The notes beneath the pieces were generated by a model. The model had not been told where the DNA came from and made no database searches. It worked only from the letters and a program-made list of their open reading frames with translations. A stretch of 64,000 bases of DNA from Paenibacillus sp. YN15 (lineage in GTDB: Bacteria > Bacillota > Bacilli > Paenibacillales > NBRC-103111): positions 17,684 to 81,683 of the forward strand of contig NZ_QMFA01000034.1 in the NCBI RefSeq assembly GCF_003285005.1, given 5' to 3'. This document shows positions 31,532 through 39,528 of this stretch, one piece after another. Position numbers and translations under genes: made by a program. The stretch's first letter is position 1. Every line of letters begins with the position of its first letter.

Positions 31532-31975
31532 GGGTAAAATGCCGTAGGCAGCACGGCATCCGCGGGTCTGTCCGCCGAAGCTTCACCGGTGATCCGGCTG
31601 TGTGGCTGCGGCGAGGCAGACTCGTCTAAATGTGATACCGTTTTCAAATTATCGGATGGCAGCCTGCGATTAGCTGCGACACTCTCTAGTTTAGCTGACC
31701 ATTAGCTTTTTAAGCTCTCCCGCGGCCAGGTTGCGGAACTATCCGACTCTTATGAAGAAAATTCGCAGCTTCAATAAAAATAACGGAACTCTGAGCCTCT
31801 TAAAGCGGCAATTGGCCGTCTCCCGGACACCAATAAGCCTTCCAAGGGTGTTTGAGTTCCGTTAAAACGGCTAACTGGCTGATTTTAGCCTTTAAGGGTC
31901 GCTGAGTTCCGTACAGAACGGCTAATCTCTGCTGATCTACGCCGATCTCCGCAGATCAACCGATTTCCGAGTCAC
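31532..31975. repeat. Gene-free stretch with repeated GAGTTCCGT...ACGGCTAA units
   Basis: About 440 bases without a supported gene. From about 31780 to 31930, GGAACTC/GAGTTCCG occurs three times: AACGGAACTCTGAGCC, TTTGAGTTCCGTTAAAACGGCTAA and GCTGAGTTCCGTACAGAACGGCTAA, the last two about 60 bases apart. GTTCCGT and ACGGCTAA arms are imperfectly complementary. This resembles the dispersed intergenic repeats common in Paenibacillus. A further short repeat of TCTGCTGATCTACGCCGATCTCC lies at about 31926. Nothing else seen. Confidence 0.45.
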
Positions 31976-32524
31976 CTATTCCAAGGGCCGCGCATACTCC
32001 CACCGGTGGGAAAACTGCTCCAGCGCCGGATGCCGGGCTCCTCCCGAAGGAGGGGCCACAATCAGGCGGAGCTTGCGAATCCATTCCTTAAAGGATTCGT
32101 AGCCCGCCCATTTCAGTGCCAGAGCCTCCGGCATCCACACGAAAAACGGACCCCGATGCTTCTCCGTCAAGAAAGCCAACGCCGTGTCCACAGGCGTATA
32201 CTTCTTCCGCTTTCCTTCCCATTGGTCCAGAAGGGCTCTGGCGCCTGCCGGCAGATAGGCTTCCGCCTCCTCCATAGCCCCCTCCAGCTCCTGGACCCGG
32301 CGGTAATAGGGCGGCAAAGGCGGGAGCCCCATCCGCCTGGCCGTCTCTTCATGAATGGGGTACAGCACAATCCGGTCAAAGCCCCGTTGCCCGGCAAACC
32401 GGTAAATCTCCGCCAGCCCGGCGGCTCCTGTGTCCGCAAAATCCCCGTACACAAGCAGCGTGCCGGTTTTCACCTCCTGCGGCGGCTCATAGCCAAACGG
32501 GACCTGTCTGTTTTCCTTGGCCAT
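31976..32524 (-). CDS. Conserved hypothetical protein
   Basis: 182 residues, soluble, no signal peptide. Near the N-terminus are GTLLVYGDFADTGAAGLAEI and RGFDRIVLYPIHEETARRMG, which could form an alternating strand-helix fold. The middle is acidic and helical (VQELEGAMEEAEAYLPAGAR), and the end holds FFVWMPEALALKWAGYESF. I do not recognise the family. It is 31 bases downstream of the Eis-like acetyltransferase on the same strand, so the two may be co-transcribed. Confidence 0.65.
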   Translation of the reverse strand: MAKENRQVPFGYEPPQEVKTGTLLVYGDFADTGAAGLAEIYRFAGQRGFDRIVLYPIHEETARRMGLPPLPPYYRRVQELEGAMEEAEAYLPAGARALLDQWEGKRKKYTPVDTALAFLTEKHRGPFFVWMPEALALKWAGYESFKEWIRKLRLIVAPPSGGARHPALEQFSHRWEYARPLE

Positions 32525-32555
32525 CCGTTTTCCTCCATTCCAGTTCAGACATAAA

Positions 32556-33749
32556 TCAGAAAAAATCCAGAAGAAAGGGCCGTCCCTCCGGCACAGCGGC
32601 TTCCAGCAGCTCCAGTTGGCTCGCGCTCCCCGTTAATAGACCATGCTCATACCAAAATGACGGGCGCTCGTATCCAAGCAGCATCGAGGTAAGAATGCCG
32701 ATGCCGCAGGACAGCGCTTCGACGGAGGCGGCTTCGTCCCCGGCCGCGCTGCGCCGCACCCTTGCTCCTTCCTCACCCAGCCGAATGGCATAACCGCCCT
32801 CATTCCAGGGCGCTTGTTCGTCGCGGATATGGAGATGCAGCTCGCCTTTGACACCCTGCCGGAAGGAATACCTGTTCAGGAAAGCTTCGGCATCCACCAG
32901 CCGGGCCATAAAATAAGGCACCGTCTCCTGCAGGATGCGGGGGTCCTTCAACAGCGAGGCCAGCCTGTCGCCGGGATGGGCCATCAGCAGCTGAACCTTG
33001 CCGGCGCTTCCCAGCATAGAATCATGATCGGCTATAAAGTTCCACAAGCCTCTATAGGCTTCCCCGTCCAACGCTACCCATTCGTAGACGGTGAGGGTAT
33101 AATCGGCCACCTTATAGAGGATATAACCTTTAGCCTGACCGTCCGCGTCAAAATAGGCGGCTCCCAGCCTGCCTTCGTTTTTGCGGGCCAATACCCGGTC
33201 CTCCCACCACTTGCGGCTGCGGACCAGCATGCCGTTATACCGCACCGCATACGCCTCATAAACAGGCGCCAGTATGTCCAACTCCGTGGTGCGCACAATC
33301 CGTCCGGCAACGGCGGGAAACCGGGGCAGCTGGTGCGGACCCAGCTCAAGCTTCTTGTATTCGGCATAGGTTTCCCAGCCAAACCTGCGGTAAAACTCGA
33401 ACTTGAAGGGATGGAGCATGGAGATCATCTGCCCCTGCTCCTTCATCACCCGCAGCGAATGGGAGAGCAGCCCGGCCACTCTGCCGCCGCGGCGCTTTTC
33501 CGGCCAGGTGGCCACCCCGGCAATGCCGCCCATAGCAAAAGGTTTGCCTCCCACATACACTTCCATAGGCAGCAGCGTCAGCCGCGCCTCCAGCCCCTCT
33601 TCTCCGTAGCAGCCCCAGTTTTCCTGAGGAACCAAGGAAGCGGCCCGTTTGACCAGCTCCTCCGGCGTCAGGGTGTATTGGAACGCAAAGGAGGAGAGCC
33701 GTATGTATTCCTCCCGTTCATGCTCCTGCATTTGGCGAATCTGTCTCAT
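32556..33749 (-). CDS. Eis-like GNAT N-acetyltransferase with SCP2-like C-terminal domain
   Basis: 397 residues from ATG 33749 (AGGAGG 9 bases upstream; longer forms lack a ribosome site). The N-terminal GNAT domain includes MGGIAGVATWPEKRRGGRVA GLL (near 75-95, with the acetyl-CoA loop RRGGRVAGLL) and FKFEFYRRFGWETYAEYKKL. A second GNAT-like and a sterol-carrier-protein-like domain follow, as in Eis and YfiQ-type proteins. Eis enzymes acetylate amines, including aminoglycosides in Mycobacterium, but the substrate here is unknown. It lies upstream of a hypothetical gene. Confidence 0.85.
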   Translation of the reverse strand: MRQIRQMQEHEREEYIRLSSFAFQYTLTPEELVKRAASLVPQENWGCYGEEGLEARLTLLPMEVYVGGKPFAMGGIAGVATWPEKRRGGRVAGLLSHSLRVMKEQGQMISMLHPFKFEFYRRFGWETYAEYKKLELGPHQLPRFPAVAGRIVRTTELDILAPVYEAYAVRYNGMLVRSRKWWEDRVLARKNEGRLGAAYFDADGQAKGYILYKVADYTLTVYEWVALDGEAYRGLWNFIADHDSMLGSAGKVQLLMAHPGDRLASLLKDPRILQETVPYFMARLVDAEAFLNRYSFRQGVKGELHLHIRDEQAPWNEGGYAIRLGEEGARVRRSAAGDEAASVEALSCGIGILTSMLLGYERPSFWYEHGLLTGSASQLELLEAAVPEGRPFLLDFF

Positions 33750-33889
33750 CTTAAGCATCCTCCTGTACATTTGCCAAAAGATTATGCCATCCGGGCATCC
33801 GTCCAATCCACCCATTGGCCTCGGCATATAGTGTATTATTCGTTTCCGCAATACCCCCGCTTGAGACTCTTGAGGGGAGGTGAACAACA

Positions 33890-34000
33890 ATGGGTTATGC
33901 TGCAGGTTGTGGCCCCGTAGGTGGCGGCTTCACTACTACTGGCGTCATTCTGGTGCTCTTCATTCTGCTGGTGATCATCAGCAGAGCATGGGTGATCTAA
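33890..34000 (+). CDS. YjcZ-family sporulation micropeptide
   Basis: 36 residues starting MGYAAGCGPVGGGFTTTGVILVLF (first 24), with a Gly-rich start and a single hydrophobic helix (VILVLFILLVIISRAWVI). This is the pattern of YjcZ/YosA-type short hydrophobic peptides widespread in Bacillales spore formers. GGGGAGGTGA ends 7 bases before the ATG. It is probably membrane-inserted in sporulating cells. A perfect hairpin terminator follows. Confidence 0.85.
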   Translation: MGYAAGCGPVGGGFTTTGVILVLFILLVIISRAWVI

Positions 34001-34022
34001 TCTAGAAACCCCTTCAAGTTTT

Positions 34023-34050
34023 TGAGAAAAACTCCGATCGGAGTTTTTCG
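34023..34050 (+). terminator. Terminator of the YjcZ gene
   Basis: AAAAACTCC-GATC-GGAGTTTTT is an exact stem followed by C; it lies about 25 bases after the stop. From 34051 to 34149 no gene or strong signal is seen. Confidence 0.8.
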
Positions 34051-34149
34051 AGAATGAGCGACCGCGTTTAGAGGAAGTTTTTATCGCCAATCCGAATGTT
34101 TGTCTTACGCGCTTTAGCGCTGTAAGGAATTTAAACATTCTGATGTGGG

Positions 34150-34183
34150 CAAAAAGCCTTTCGGCCAATGCCGGAGGGCTTTT
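34150..34183. terminator. Terminator downstream of moaA
   Basis: AAAAAGCC (34150-34157 region) pairs with GGGCTTTTT near 34175-34183, just after the moaA stop on the minus strand. It is symmetrical and may work in both directions. Confidence 0.7.
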
Positions 34184-34185
34184 TG

Positions 34186-35190
34186 TTATCCTCCGATTTG
34201 GGACATCCTCCGCACAGTCGGCGTATGGGAGGCTCCGGTATCCGACATGGCCAGAGCCATTTCATGGTTTTCGGGTTTGGCGGCCAAGGCTCTTTTGATC
34301 AGATTGCGGAGGGCCTCATCGTTTCCAATGCTGTCCCTGACATGGAATTCGTCCGACCAGTACAAGCAGGGTTTGATATATCCGTCCGCCGTCAAACGAA
34401 GCCGGTTGCAGGCCTGGCAAAAATGGTCGCTGACCGGATGAATCAGGCCAAACGTGCCCTCCGCCCCCTGGATGCGGTAATTTTCCGCAGGCCCATTGCC
34501 GGTTATGCCTTCGGCAGCCTCCACCGGGAGGCCCATGGCTTCCGCCTGCCGCAGCACCTGCTCCAGGGGGAGATACCTAGACCTCCAATCCTTTCCGCTG
34601 TGCCCGATGGGCATATATTCAATAAACCGGACATTCAGCCAGCGATCCAGGGTAAGCTTTAGAAAATCGGCAATTTCATCGTCATTGACCCCTTTGACCA
34701 GCACCACATTCAGCTTCACGGGATCAAGCCCCACCCGGAGCGCCGCATCCACACTGGCCAGCACTCTGCGGATATCGCCGCCTCTCGTAATCAGACGAAA
34801 CCGCTCCTCCCGCAAACTGTCCAGGCTGATGTTAATCCGGGTAAGCCCGGCCTGCTTCAACGCCTCCGCTTTTTTCTCCAAAAAGATGCCGTTGGTGGTC
34901 AGCCCGATATCCTCAATCCCGGGGATGGCTGCAAGCATGGCAACAAGCTCCGGCAGATCCTTGCGCAGCAAAGGCTCACCTCCGGTCAGCCGCACCTTGC
35001 GGATGCCCATACCGGCCAGTACCCGGACCACCTCCCGGATTTCCGCCGCCCGCAGAAGCTTTTCCTCCGGCTCAAACTCCATTCCCTCCTCCGGCATACA
35101 ATACACGCACCGCAGATTGCAGCGATCCGTTACGGAAATCCGGATATAATCATGTTTCCGTCCATGCTTGTCCGTCAGCTGTTCCGCCAT
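34186..35190 (-). CDS. moaA: GTP 3',8-cyclase MoaA (molybdenum cofactor synthesis)
   Basis: 334 residues from [20 protein letters not shown] (ATG 35190, AGGAGGAAG upstream). The radical SAM cluster is CNLRCVYC (Cys24, 28, 31), with [14 protein letters not shown] near 75. A second cluster site is [19 protein letters not shown] near 265-283, and the C-terminus is RMSQIGG with the required double glycine. MoaA cyclises GTP in the first step of molybdenum cofactor synthesis, which suggests molybdoenzymes such as nitrate reductase. It overlaps the LpdD-like gene by 41 bases and lies near MobA and a MOSC protein. Confidence 0.95.
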   Translation of the reverse strand: MAEQLTDKHGRKHDYIRISVTDRCNLRCVYCMPEEGMEFEPEEKLLRAAEIREVVRVLAGMGIRKVRLTGGEPLLRKDLPELVAMLAAIPGIEDIGLTTNGIFLEKKAEALKQAGLTRINISLDSLREERFRLITRGGDIRRVLASVDAALRVGLDPVKLNVVLVKGVNDDEIADFLKLTLDRWLNVRFIEYMPIGHSGKDWRSRYLPLEQVLRQAEAMGLPVEAAEGITGNGPAENYRIQGAEGTFGLIHPVSDHFCQACNRLRLTADGYIKPCLYWSDEFHVRDSIGNDEALRNLIKRALAAKPENHEMALAMSDTGASHTPTVRRMSQIGG

Positions 35191-35542
35191 GTCTCTTCCT
35201 CCTGTCTGCAAGAACCTCCAGCTCCCCATGGAACAGCGCTCTTGTTTCAGCCACCATCGCCCGAATTTCCGCCGGGGTGGCATGATCAATATGAATGCCG
35301 GCAATCACCGTCACCGCTTTGCCTAACCGGCTGCAGGCCATATCCGCCAGCTCCCGGGCAAGCTCCGCCTCCTTGTGGCCGGGCAGTCCGATCACCTGCG
35401 TGCAGGTTCCGCCGCCCTCCGCAGGATATGCAACTGCAGCCGCTCCAATATGAGCTTGTCCCCCAGTGACAAGCAACACAAAGTCCCCGCCTGCTTCCAC
35501 CGTACGCACAGACAGCCCGAAGGGATTGCGGATCATCATCAT
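35150..35542 (-). CDS. LpdD-like (prenylated-flavin chaperone-type) small protein
   Basis: 130 residues. The centre [20 protein letters not shown] and [20 protein letters not shown] resemble the LpdD-like domain of UbiD-type gallate decarboxylase partners; that match is from memory and moderate. Cytosolic. The gene overlaps moaA by 41 bases in another frame, so both are read from one mRNA. A TGTTATAAT extended -10 lies at 35571-35579. Its role beside moaA is not understood; the pairing may hint at anaerobic or flavin-linked metabolism. Confidence 0.6.
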   Translation of the reverse strand: MMMIRNPFGLSVRTVEAGGDFVLLVTGGQAHIGAAAVAYPAEGGGTCTQVIGLPGHKEAELARELADMACSRLGKAVTVIAGIHIDHATPAEIRAMVAETRALFHGELEVLADRRKRHGGTADGQAWTET

Positions 35543-35570
35543 CTAACCCCTCATTTAACATTTTCATATG

Positions 35571-35579
35571 ATTATAACA
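35571..35579 (-). promoter_or_regulatory. Extended -10 promoter of the lpdD-like/moaA genes
   Basis: TGTTATAAT on the minus strand is a TGnTATAAT extended -10 about 29 bases before the LpdD-like start. No good -35 is seen, as is common for extended -10 promoters. Confidence 0.5.
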
Positions 35580-35583
35580 AACA

Positions 35584-35611
35584 AAAACACCGCCTGCATG
35601 CAGACGGTGTA
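35584..35611 (-). terminator. Terminator of hemerythrin-like gene 1
   Basis: On the minus strand ACACCG pairs with CGGTGT around TCTGCATGCAGG (itself able to pair), followed by TTTTTG. It lies about 30 bases past the hemerythrin stop. Confidence 0.65.
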
Positions 35612-35639
35612 CCATTTTCATCATATTTTTCGAGTCGCA

Positions 35640-36164
35640 TCAGCAGGTGAAGAATTGCTCCAGGTCCATCAGCATTTGCTCGGCAAGCGGGAACAGGTTC
35701 TCTTCTTCCTTGCGGAAGTGGCCGGCGAGGACGGTATACGCCTCCAGCAGGCAAGCCGCCGCCTCCTTGGCCTTCTGGCTGTTGATGGGAGCCGCAGCCC
35801 CTTCCATCAGATGCAAAAAGCTCATCATATGGCTATGAACCAGCTTATGCTCCTGCTCCAGCACAGTCAGCTCCTCCAGCTTCTGGCCGGAATAGTCGCG
35901 AACCATGGGAAACAGCACCTGATCCTCCCACAGAGAGTGGGCATTCATCTTTTCCATAAACTGAATGATTTTGCCGCGGAGACAGTCCAGGGACACACTC
36001 CAATTCAGCACGTCCTCATTCTGCCCCACTACCTTTGCCATGCCATAAAGCTCCATCATTTCCCGCTTCAGCAGCCCATGCTCATCTCTTAGCTGATCCA
36101 TTCCGTCTCCCAGCACGTCCACTGTACTTACCACTTGCTCTTCACGGGATAACGTTTGAAGCAT
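35640..36164 (-). CDS. Hemerythrin-domain protein 1
   Basis: 174 residues from ATG 36164 (AGGAGTGGG upstream; the GTG at 36170 is a less likely start). The HHE four-helix bundle shows iron ligands in MDQLRDEHGLLKREMMELYG (His near 29), MEKMNAHSLWEDQVLFPMVR (H..xxE), EQEHKLVHSHMMSFL and AGHFRKEEENLFPLAE (HxxxE). These bind a non-haem di-iron centre used for O2 or NO sensing, storage or iron-sulphur repair. A class II Fnr-like promoter lies upstream (36265-36307), consistent with low-oxygen expression. Function beyond iron binding is not known. Confidence 0.9.
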   Translation of the reverse strand: MLQTLSREEQVVSTVDVLGDGMDQLRDEHGLLKREMMELYGMAKVVGQNEDVLNWSVSLDCLRGKIIQFMEKMNAHSLWEDQVLFPMVRDYSGQKLEELTVLEQEHKLVHSHMMSFLHLMEGAAAPINSQKAKEAAACLLEAYTVLAGHFRKEEENLFPLAEQMLMDLEQFFTC

Positions 36165-36170
36165 GTTCAC

Positions 36171-36467
36171 CCACTCCTCTGTATTCTCGCCACAATCGAG
36201 GTGATGCTTATGGCAACATCCATCCTCGATAAATATAATTTATATGGCGATAACTTATACCATCAGTATAGTCCCTGCCATATGGTCCATCTGTGATTAT
36301 AATCACAAAGCAAGGCGATGAATATTGCTAACTTGTGTCATCTTATTTTGCCTTTCCTTTCAAAAAAATACCCGGCCCCCAGCCTGCCGTTCCACGGGAA
36401 CAGAGGCGGTATGCCGGGTAAATATGAGGATGATGAGTCCGAAATAAACCGTTGCGAAACCTGAAGC
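36171..36467 (-). promoter_or_regulatory. Promoter region of hemerythrin 1; otherwise no gene seen
   Basis: This 297-base gap between the hemerythrin start and the Cys-rich FeoB-associated gene holds the Fnr-like promoter at 36265-36307. A/T-rich AATATAATTTATAT sits near 36232-36245. CGGCCCCCAGCCTGCCGTTCCACGGG near 36372 is unstructured. No ORF with a ribosome site is visible. Confidence 0.4.
36265..36307 (-). promoter_or_regulatory. Fnr-type box and -10 upstream of hemerythrin 1 (class II geometry)
   Basis: TGTGATTATAATCACA (36292-36307) is a perfect TGTGA-N6-TCACA dyad as bound by Bacillus Fnr (or related CRP-family regulators). On the minus strand TATACT (36265-36270) lies downstream; the implied start at 36258 places the dyad centre at -41.5, the classic activator position. 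Confidence 0.65.
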
Positions 36468-36626
36468 TTAGCGGTTGGACATGCCGCAGCTGTCCGCTTT
36501 GCCGCAGGTGGAGCCGCCGCTGCCGCAGTTGCAGGCGCTGCCGCCGTTTTTGCGGTTCTTGAGGTAACGGAATACCGTAAACCCGACAATCCCCACAACC
36601 ACTGCAATGATCACAATATCTGCCAT
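36468..36626 (-). CDS. FeoB-associated Cys-rich membrane protein
   Basis: 52 residues. One membrane helix (IVIIAVVVGIVGFTVFRYL) is followed by NRKNGGSACNCGSGGSTCGK and a C-terminal SCGMSN, with five cysteines. This matches the small FeoB-associated Cys-rich proteins found downstream of feoB in Firmicutes, possibly helping iron delivery or sensing. It lies 41 bases after feoB on the same strand. GAAGAAGGG sits before the ATG at 36626. Confidence 0.85.
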   Translation of the reverse strand: MADIVIIAVVVGIVGFTVFRYLKNRKNGGSACNCGSGGSTCGKADSCGMSNR

Positions 36627-36666
36627 GCGAATCCCTTCTTCCTTCTCAAATATGATGCCGGATAAA

Positions 36667-38721
36667 TTAGAGTCCGATTCCCAGGAGACGGCCAACTTGA
36701 TACACCAGAAGTGAAATCACCCAGGCAATTCCGCATTGGTATGCTACTGTGAACAACGTCCATTTCCAGGAGCCCAGCTCCTTCTTGGCTGTGGCGATAG
36801 CCGCAAAGCAAGGCGCATAGAGCAGCACGAACACCATAACGGAGAATGCCGCCAGCGGTGAAAAATAACCATGCAGTGCAGTACTGAGGGCATTGGTCAG
36901 TTCTTCCGTGCCCTCATTGATATACAGAATGCCCAAGGTGCTGACCACCGCTTCCTTGGCGATCAGGCCGGTCAGCAGCGCTGCGCCCACCTGCCAGTGG
37001 ACTTCGCCGGTGCCGTTGATTACGCCAAAGCCGTTCCAGGTGAAGAGAGGCGCGATCAGCTTGCCGATGGAGCCGAAGATGCTGTCAGCGGCATCCTCCA
37101 CCATGTGGAAGGAGAAGTCAAAGGTTTGCAGCACCCAGATGACCACGCTCATGGACAGCAGGATAGTACCTACCTTCACCACATAGCCGCGGGCTTTTTC
37201 CCAGGTATGCAGCAAAACGGATTTCAACGACGGCAGCCGGTACGGCGGCAGCTCCATTACAAACGGAGGCGCTTCGCCCTTAAACACGGTTTTGTTCAGA
37301 ATGATGCAGGAGAGCATGGCGACAAGAATACCCAAAGCATAAATGCTGAAGGTGACCAGCCCTTGGTTGGAAGCGAAGAAGGCGCCGGCGAATACGGCAT
37401 ATACCGGAATACGGGCCCCGCAGGACATAAAGGGCATCAGGGTGATGGCCAGCTTCCGGCTGCGGTCATCCTCCAGGGTCCGGGTGGCCATAATGGCGGG
37501 AACGCCGCAGCCGTAACCCATCAGAAGCGGAACAAAGGCTTTGCCGGACAAGCCGAAGCGTCTGAACACACGGTCCATAACAAAAGCGATTCTGGCCATG
37601 TAGCCGATGTCCTCCAATATGGAGAGACAGAGCATCAGAATGACAACCAGCGGCAGGAAGCCCAGAACGGCTCCGATACCGGCGAAAATGCCGTCAATGA
37701 CCAAGCCCATAACCGTCTCGGACGCTCCGATATTCTCCAGGAAGGTAGCTACCCAGCCGGGAATGGTTTCTCCCGTAAACTCCGCAAAAGGATCGGCAAT
37801 CAAGGCGGCTACCGGACCCAGCGAAATCTGGAACACGGCATACATAATCAAGATGAAGATGGGAATGCCCAGGTAGCGGTTGGTAACAATCTTGTCCACC
37901 TTGTCGGAGAAGGTCAGGTCCCCTTCTTTTCTTCCCCTCTTCACGTGCTTTTCGATGGATTCACTGATATATTTGTAGCGCAGGTCGGCAATCAGCGACT
38001 CCAGATCCCCCTCGGCGCTCTCTGCCTGGGTCACAATCTTGTCGACGGCGGCAGCCAAAGACGGGCTCATTTTCAGCTCTTCAATTGCTTTTTCGTCTCT
38101 TTCCAGCAGCTTTACAGCGTTGTAAAGCGGGTTGGAGTAATTATCCTTTTGCAAAAGCTCGCTCAAGGCCTTGACGGGCGCCTCCAGCTTGGTATGCTCC
38201 AGGGCGGTTTTGATGGCGCGCTCATGCTTGTGGTCCAAGGACAAGGCGCGCTCCAACAGTTCCTTGATCCCCTGATTCTTGGTTGCGGTGATGGGGACAA
38301 CCGGAACCCCCAGCTGCTTCTCCAGACTGGCGGCATCGATGGTGTCTCCCCGCAGCTTTACCTCGTCCATCATATTGAGGGCAATGATGGTGGGAATCCC
38401 CAGCTCCAGCAATTGGGTGGTCAAGTACAGGTTCCGTTCGATGTTGGTGGCATCCACAATGTTGATAATAACATCCGGCTTTTCTTTAGAGAGAAAGTTG
38501 CGGGCGATAATTTCTTCCTGGGAATAAGGTGACAGCGAGTAAATACCGGGAAGGTCGATAATGGTCACATTTTCCTTTACCTTTTTGCACTTTCCCTCTT
38601 TACGCTCCACAGTTACCCCGGGCCAGTTGCCTACATGGGCATTGCTCCCCGTCAGATTGTTAAATAGGGTAGTCTTTCCGCAGTTAGGATTGCCAGCCAG
38701 GGCAAATCTGTACGCAGCCAT
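36667..38721 (-). CDS. feoB: Ferrous iron transporter FeoB
   Basis: 684 residues from the second ATG (38721); GGAG is better spaced for it than for the ATG at 38727. The N-terminal G domain has ALAGNPNCGKTTLFNNLTG (G1), WPGVTVERKEG, DLPGIYSLSPYSQEE (G3) and ALNMMDEVKLRGD (NxxD-type G4). The membrane domain carries the gate regions (IFAGIGAVLGFLPLVVILML, LLMGYGCGVPAIMATRTLED with the pore cysteine, and ALLTGLIAKEAVVSTLGILY). Imports Fe(II) across the membrane. Encoded after two feoA genes, controlled by Fur-like boxes, and followed by a Cys-rich partner. Confidence 0.96.
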   Translation of the reverse strand: MAAYRFALAGNPNCGKTTLFNNLTGSNAHVGNWPGVTVERKEGKCKKVKENVTIIDLPGIYSLSPYSQEEIIARNFLSKEKPDVIINIVDATNIERNLYLTTQLLELGIPTIIALNMMDEVKLRGDTIDAASLEKQLGVPVVPITATKNQGIKELLERALSLDHKHERAIKTALEHTKLEAPVKALSELLQKDNYSNPLYNAVKLLERDEKAIEELKMSPSLAAAVDKIVTQAESAEGDLESLIADLRYKYISESIEKHVKRGRKEGDLTFSDKVDKIVTNRYLGIPIFILIMYAVFQISLGPVAALIADPFAEFTGETIPGWVATFLENIGASETVMGLVIDGIFAGIGAVLGFLPLVVILMLCLSILEDIGYMARIAFVMDRVFRRFGLSGKAFVPLLMGYGCGVPAIMATRTLEDDRSRKLAITLMPFMSCGARIPVYAVFAGAFFASNQGLVTFSIYALGILVAMLSCIILNKTVFKGEAPPFVMELPPYRLPSLKSVLLHTWEKARGYVVKVGTILLSMSVVIWVLQTFDFSFHMVEDAADSIFGSIGKLIAPLFTWNGFGVINGTGEVHWQVGAALLTGLIAKEAVVSTLGILYINEGTEELTNALSTALHGYFSPLAAFSVMVFVLLYAPCFAAIATAKKELGSWKWTLFTVAYQCGIAWVISLLVYQVGRLLGIGL

Positions 38722-38751
38722 ACTCATTCTCCATTCTCGCGTGAATTTGAA

Positions 38752-38979
38752 CTATTTCTCAACTGTGATTTGTTCCGCTTCGGATTTCCGCAGGGTCAGC
38801 TCATAACCCCTGACATTCACTTCGATGGGGTCTCCCAAAGGGGCCACCTTGCGCATGATAATCTTCGCGCCGGGCGTAATGCCCATATCCATCAATCTTC
38901 TCTTCACCGGACCGCTTACGCCGATGCTCTTGATTACGGCGGCTTCGGCCGGCTTCAGTTCCTTCAACGAAATTTCCAT
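38752..38979 (-). CDS. feoA: FeoA, iron transport accessory protein (feoB-proximal copy)
   Basis: 75 residues from ATG 38979 (GGAGG 7 bases upstream). The SH3-like FeoA fold shows as MEISLKELKPAEAAVIKSIG, VKRRLMDMGITPGAKIIMRK and DPIEVNVRGYELTLRKSEAE. FeoA binds FeoB and supports Fe(II) uptake. A Fur box (39004-39018) lies just upstream, and feoB begins 31 bases downstream, so the two form the core operon. Confidence 0.93.
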   Translation of the reverse strand: MEISLKELKPAEAAVIKSIGVSGPVKRRLMDMGITPGAKIIMRKVAPLGDPIEVNVRGYELTLRKSEAEQITVEK

Positions 38980-39003
38980 AAGAATCCTCCACATTGTTGA
39001 TAT

Positions 39004-39018
39004 TGATAATCATTATTA
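39004..39018. promoter_or_regulatory. Fur box before feoA-feoB
   Basis: TGATAATCATTATTA is one mismatch from the 7-1-7 Fur consensus TGATAATNATTATCA. It sits 25 bases upstream of feoA, between the two feoA genes. Confidence 0.65.
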
Positions 39019-39024
39019 ACAAAA

Positions 39025-39053
39025 GGCGGGACATCTCCCTTGGGAGAGCCCGC
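39025..39053 (-). terminator. Hairpin between feoA copies, possible attenuator
   Basis: On the minus strand GCGGG-CT-CTCCC pairs with GGGAG-ATGT-CCCGC around an AA loop, followed by CTTTTG. It lies about 20 bases after the distal feoA stop and overlaps none of the Fur box. Confidence 0.5.
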
Positions 39054-39067
39054 AGCTCAGCTTATAT

Positions 39068-39286
39068 TCATTGCAGATTGACCATCAGTTGTTGAGCGAC
39101 ACCTTTGTTCAGGGCAAGTCTGGAGCCCTTCACACTGACAATAAGATTGCCCTTCATTTCGGAAATGACGGAAATGAAGACTCCCGGCACAATGCCCAGT
39201 CCCGCCAAAAATTTCCTGGTGTCTTCTTTGGCCCTGCATTCATTCACAACAGCTTCTTTTCCAATGGGAAGCATGGTTAACGGCAT
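39068..39286 (-). CDS. feoA: FeoA, iron transport accessory protein (distal copy)
   Basis: 72 residues from ATG 39286 (AAAGGAGCGGGAG upstream). Sequence MPLTMLPIGKEAVVNECRAK then TRKFLAGLGIVPGVFISVIS and KGSRLALNKGVAQQLMVNL matches the FeoA SH3-like fold but differs from the other copy. Two FeoA paralogues before FeoB are common in Firmicutes. It is the first gene after an Fnr-like promoter with an overlapping Fur box. Confidence 0.9.
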   Translation of the reverse strand: MPLTMLPIGKEAVVNECRAKEDTRKFLAGLGIVPGVFISVISEMKGNLIVSVKGSRLALNKGVAQQLMVNLQ

Positions 39287-39349
39287 TTTCTCCCGCTCCT
39301 TTCATTAAGAAAAAACAGATGATAGTTCATCTTATTCACGAGCCGGTAG

Positions 39350-39364
39350 TGATAATCACTTTCA
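39350..39364. promoter_or_regulatory. Fur-like box at the first feoA promoter
   Basis: TGATAATCACTTTCA has two mismatches to the Fur consensus and sits just past the predicted transcription start of the first feoA. A repressor there would block initiation or early elongation. Confidence 0.5.
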
Positions 39365-39376
39365 TTTCTACGATTT

Positions 39377-39419
39377 AAAATACTATTTCCGCCCCTGTGT
39401 CGCTGTGATGAAATTCACA
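39377..39419 (-). promoter_or_regulatory. Fnr-type box and -10 upstream of feoA (class II geometry)
   Basis: TGTGATGAAATTCACA (39404-39419) has perfect TGTGA/TCACA arms with N6. On the minus strand TATTTT (39377-39382) is a plausible -10; the implied start near 39370 puts the box centre at -41.5, as for hemerythrin 1. Confidence 0.55.
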
Positions 39420-39504
39420 ATAAAAAGCCCTCTGCCCCCGCATTTAGCATCATTTGTCGTTTTGTCACATTTAGCCGCCGTATGCAGCAGCCTCCAAATG
39501 AAAA

Positions 39505-39528
39505 CAGCCCTTTCTAGGAAAGGGCTGC
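39505..39528 (-). terminator. Terminator overlapping the mobA stop
   Basis: CAGCCCTTTC-TAG-GAAAGGGCTG is an exact stem; on the minus strand TTTTC follows. It overlaps the mobA stop codon at 39514-39516. Confidence 0.75.

Noticed and set aside
34186..35190. MoaA as the radical SAM partner for the CGCGG peptide
   Set aside because: The C-terminal QIGG and second cysteine cluster show a true cofactor-synthesis enzyme, and the genes are 11 kb apart.
36871..38532. Plus-strand ORF of 553 codons opposite feoB
   Set aside because: Antisense to a confidently identified FeoB; composition is biased toward Gln/Asn/His with no domain.
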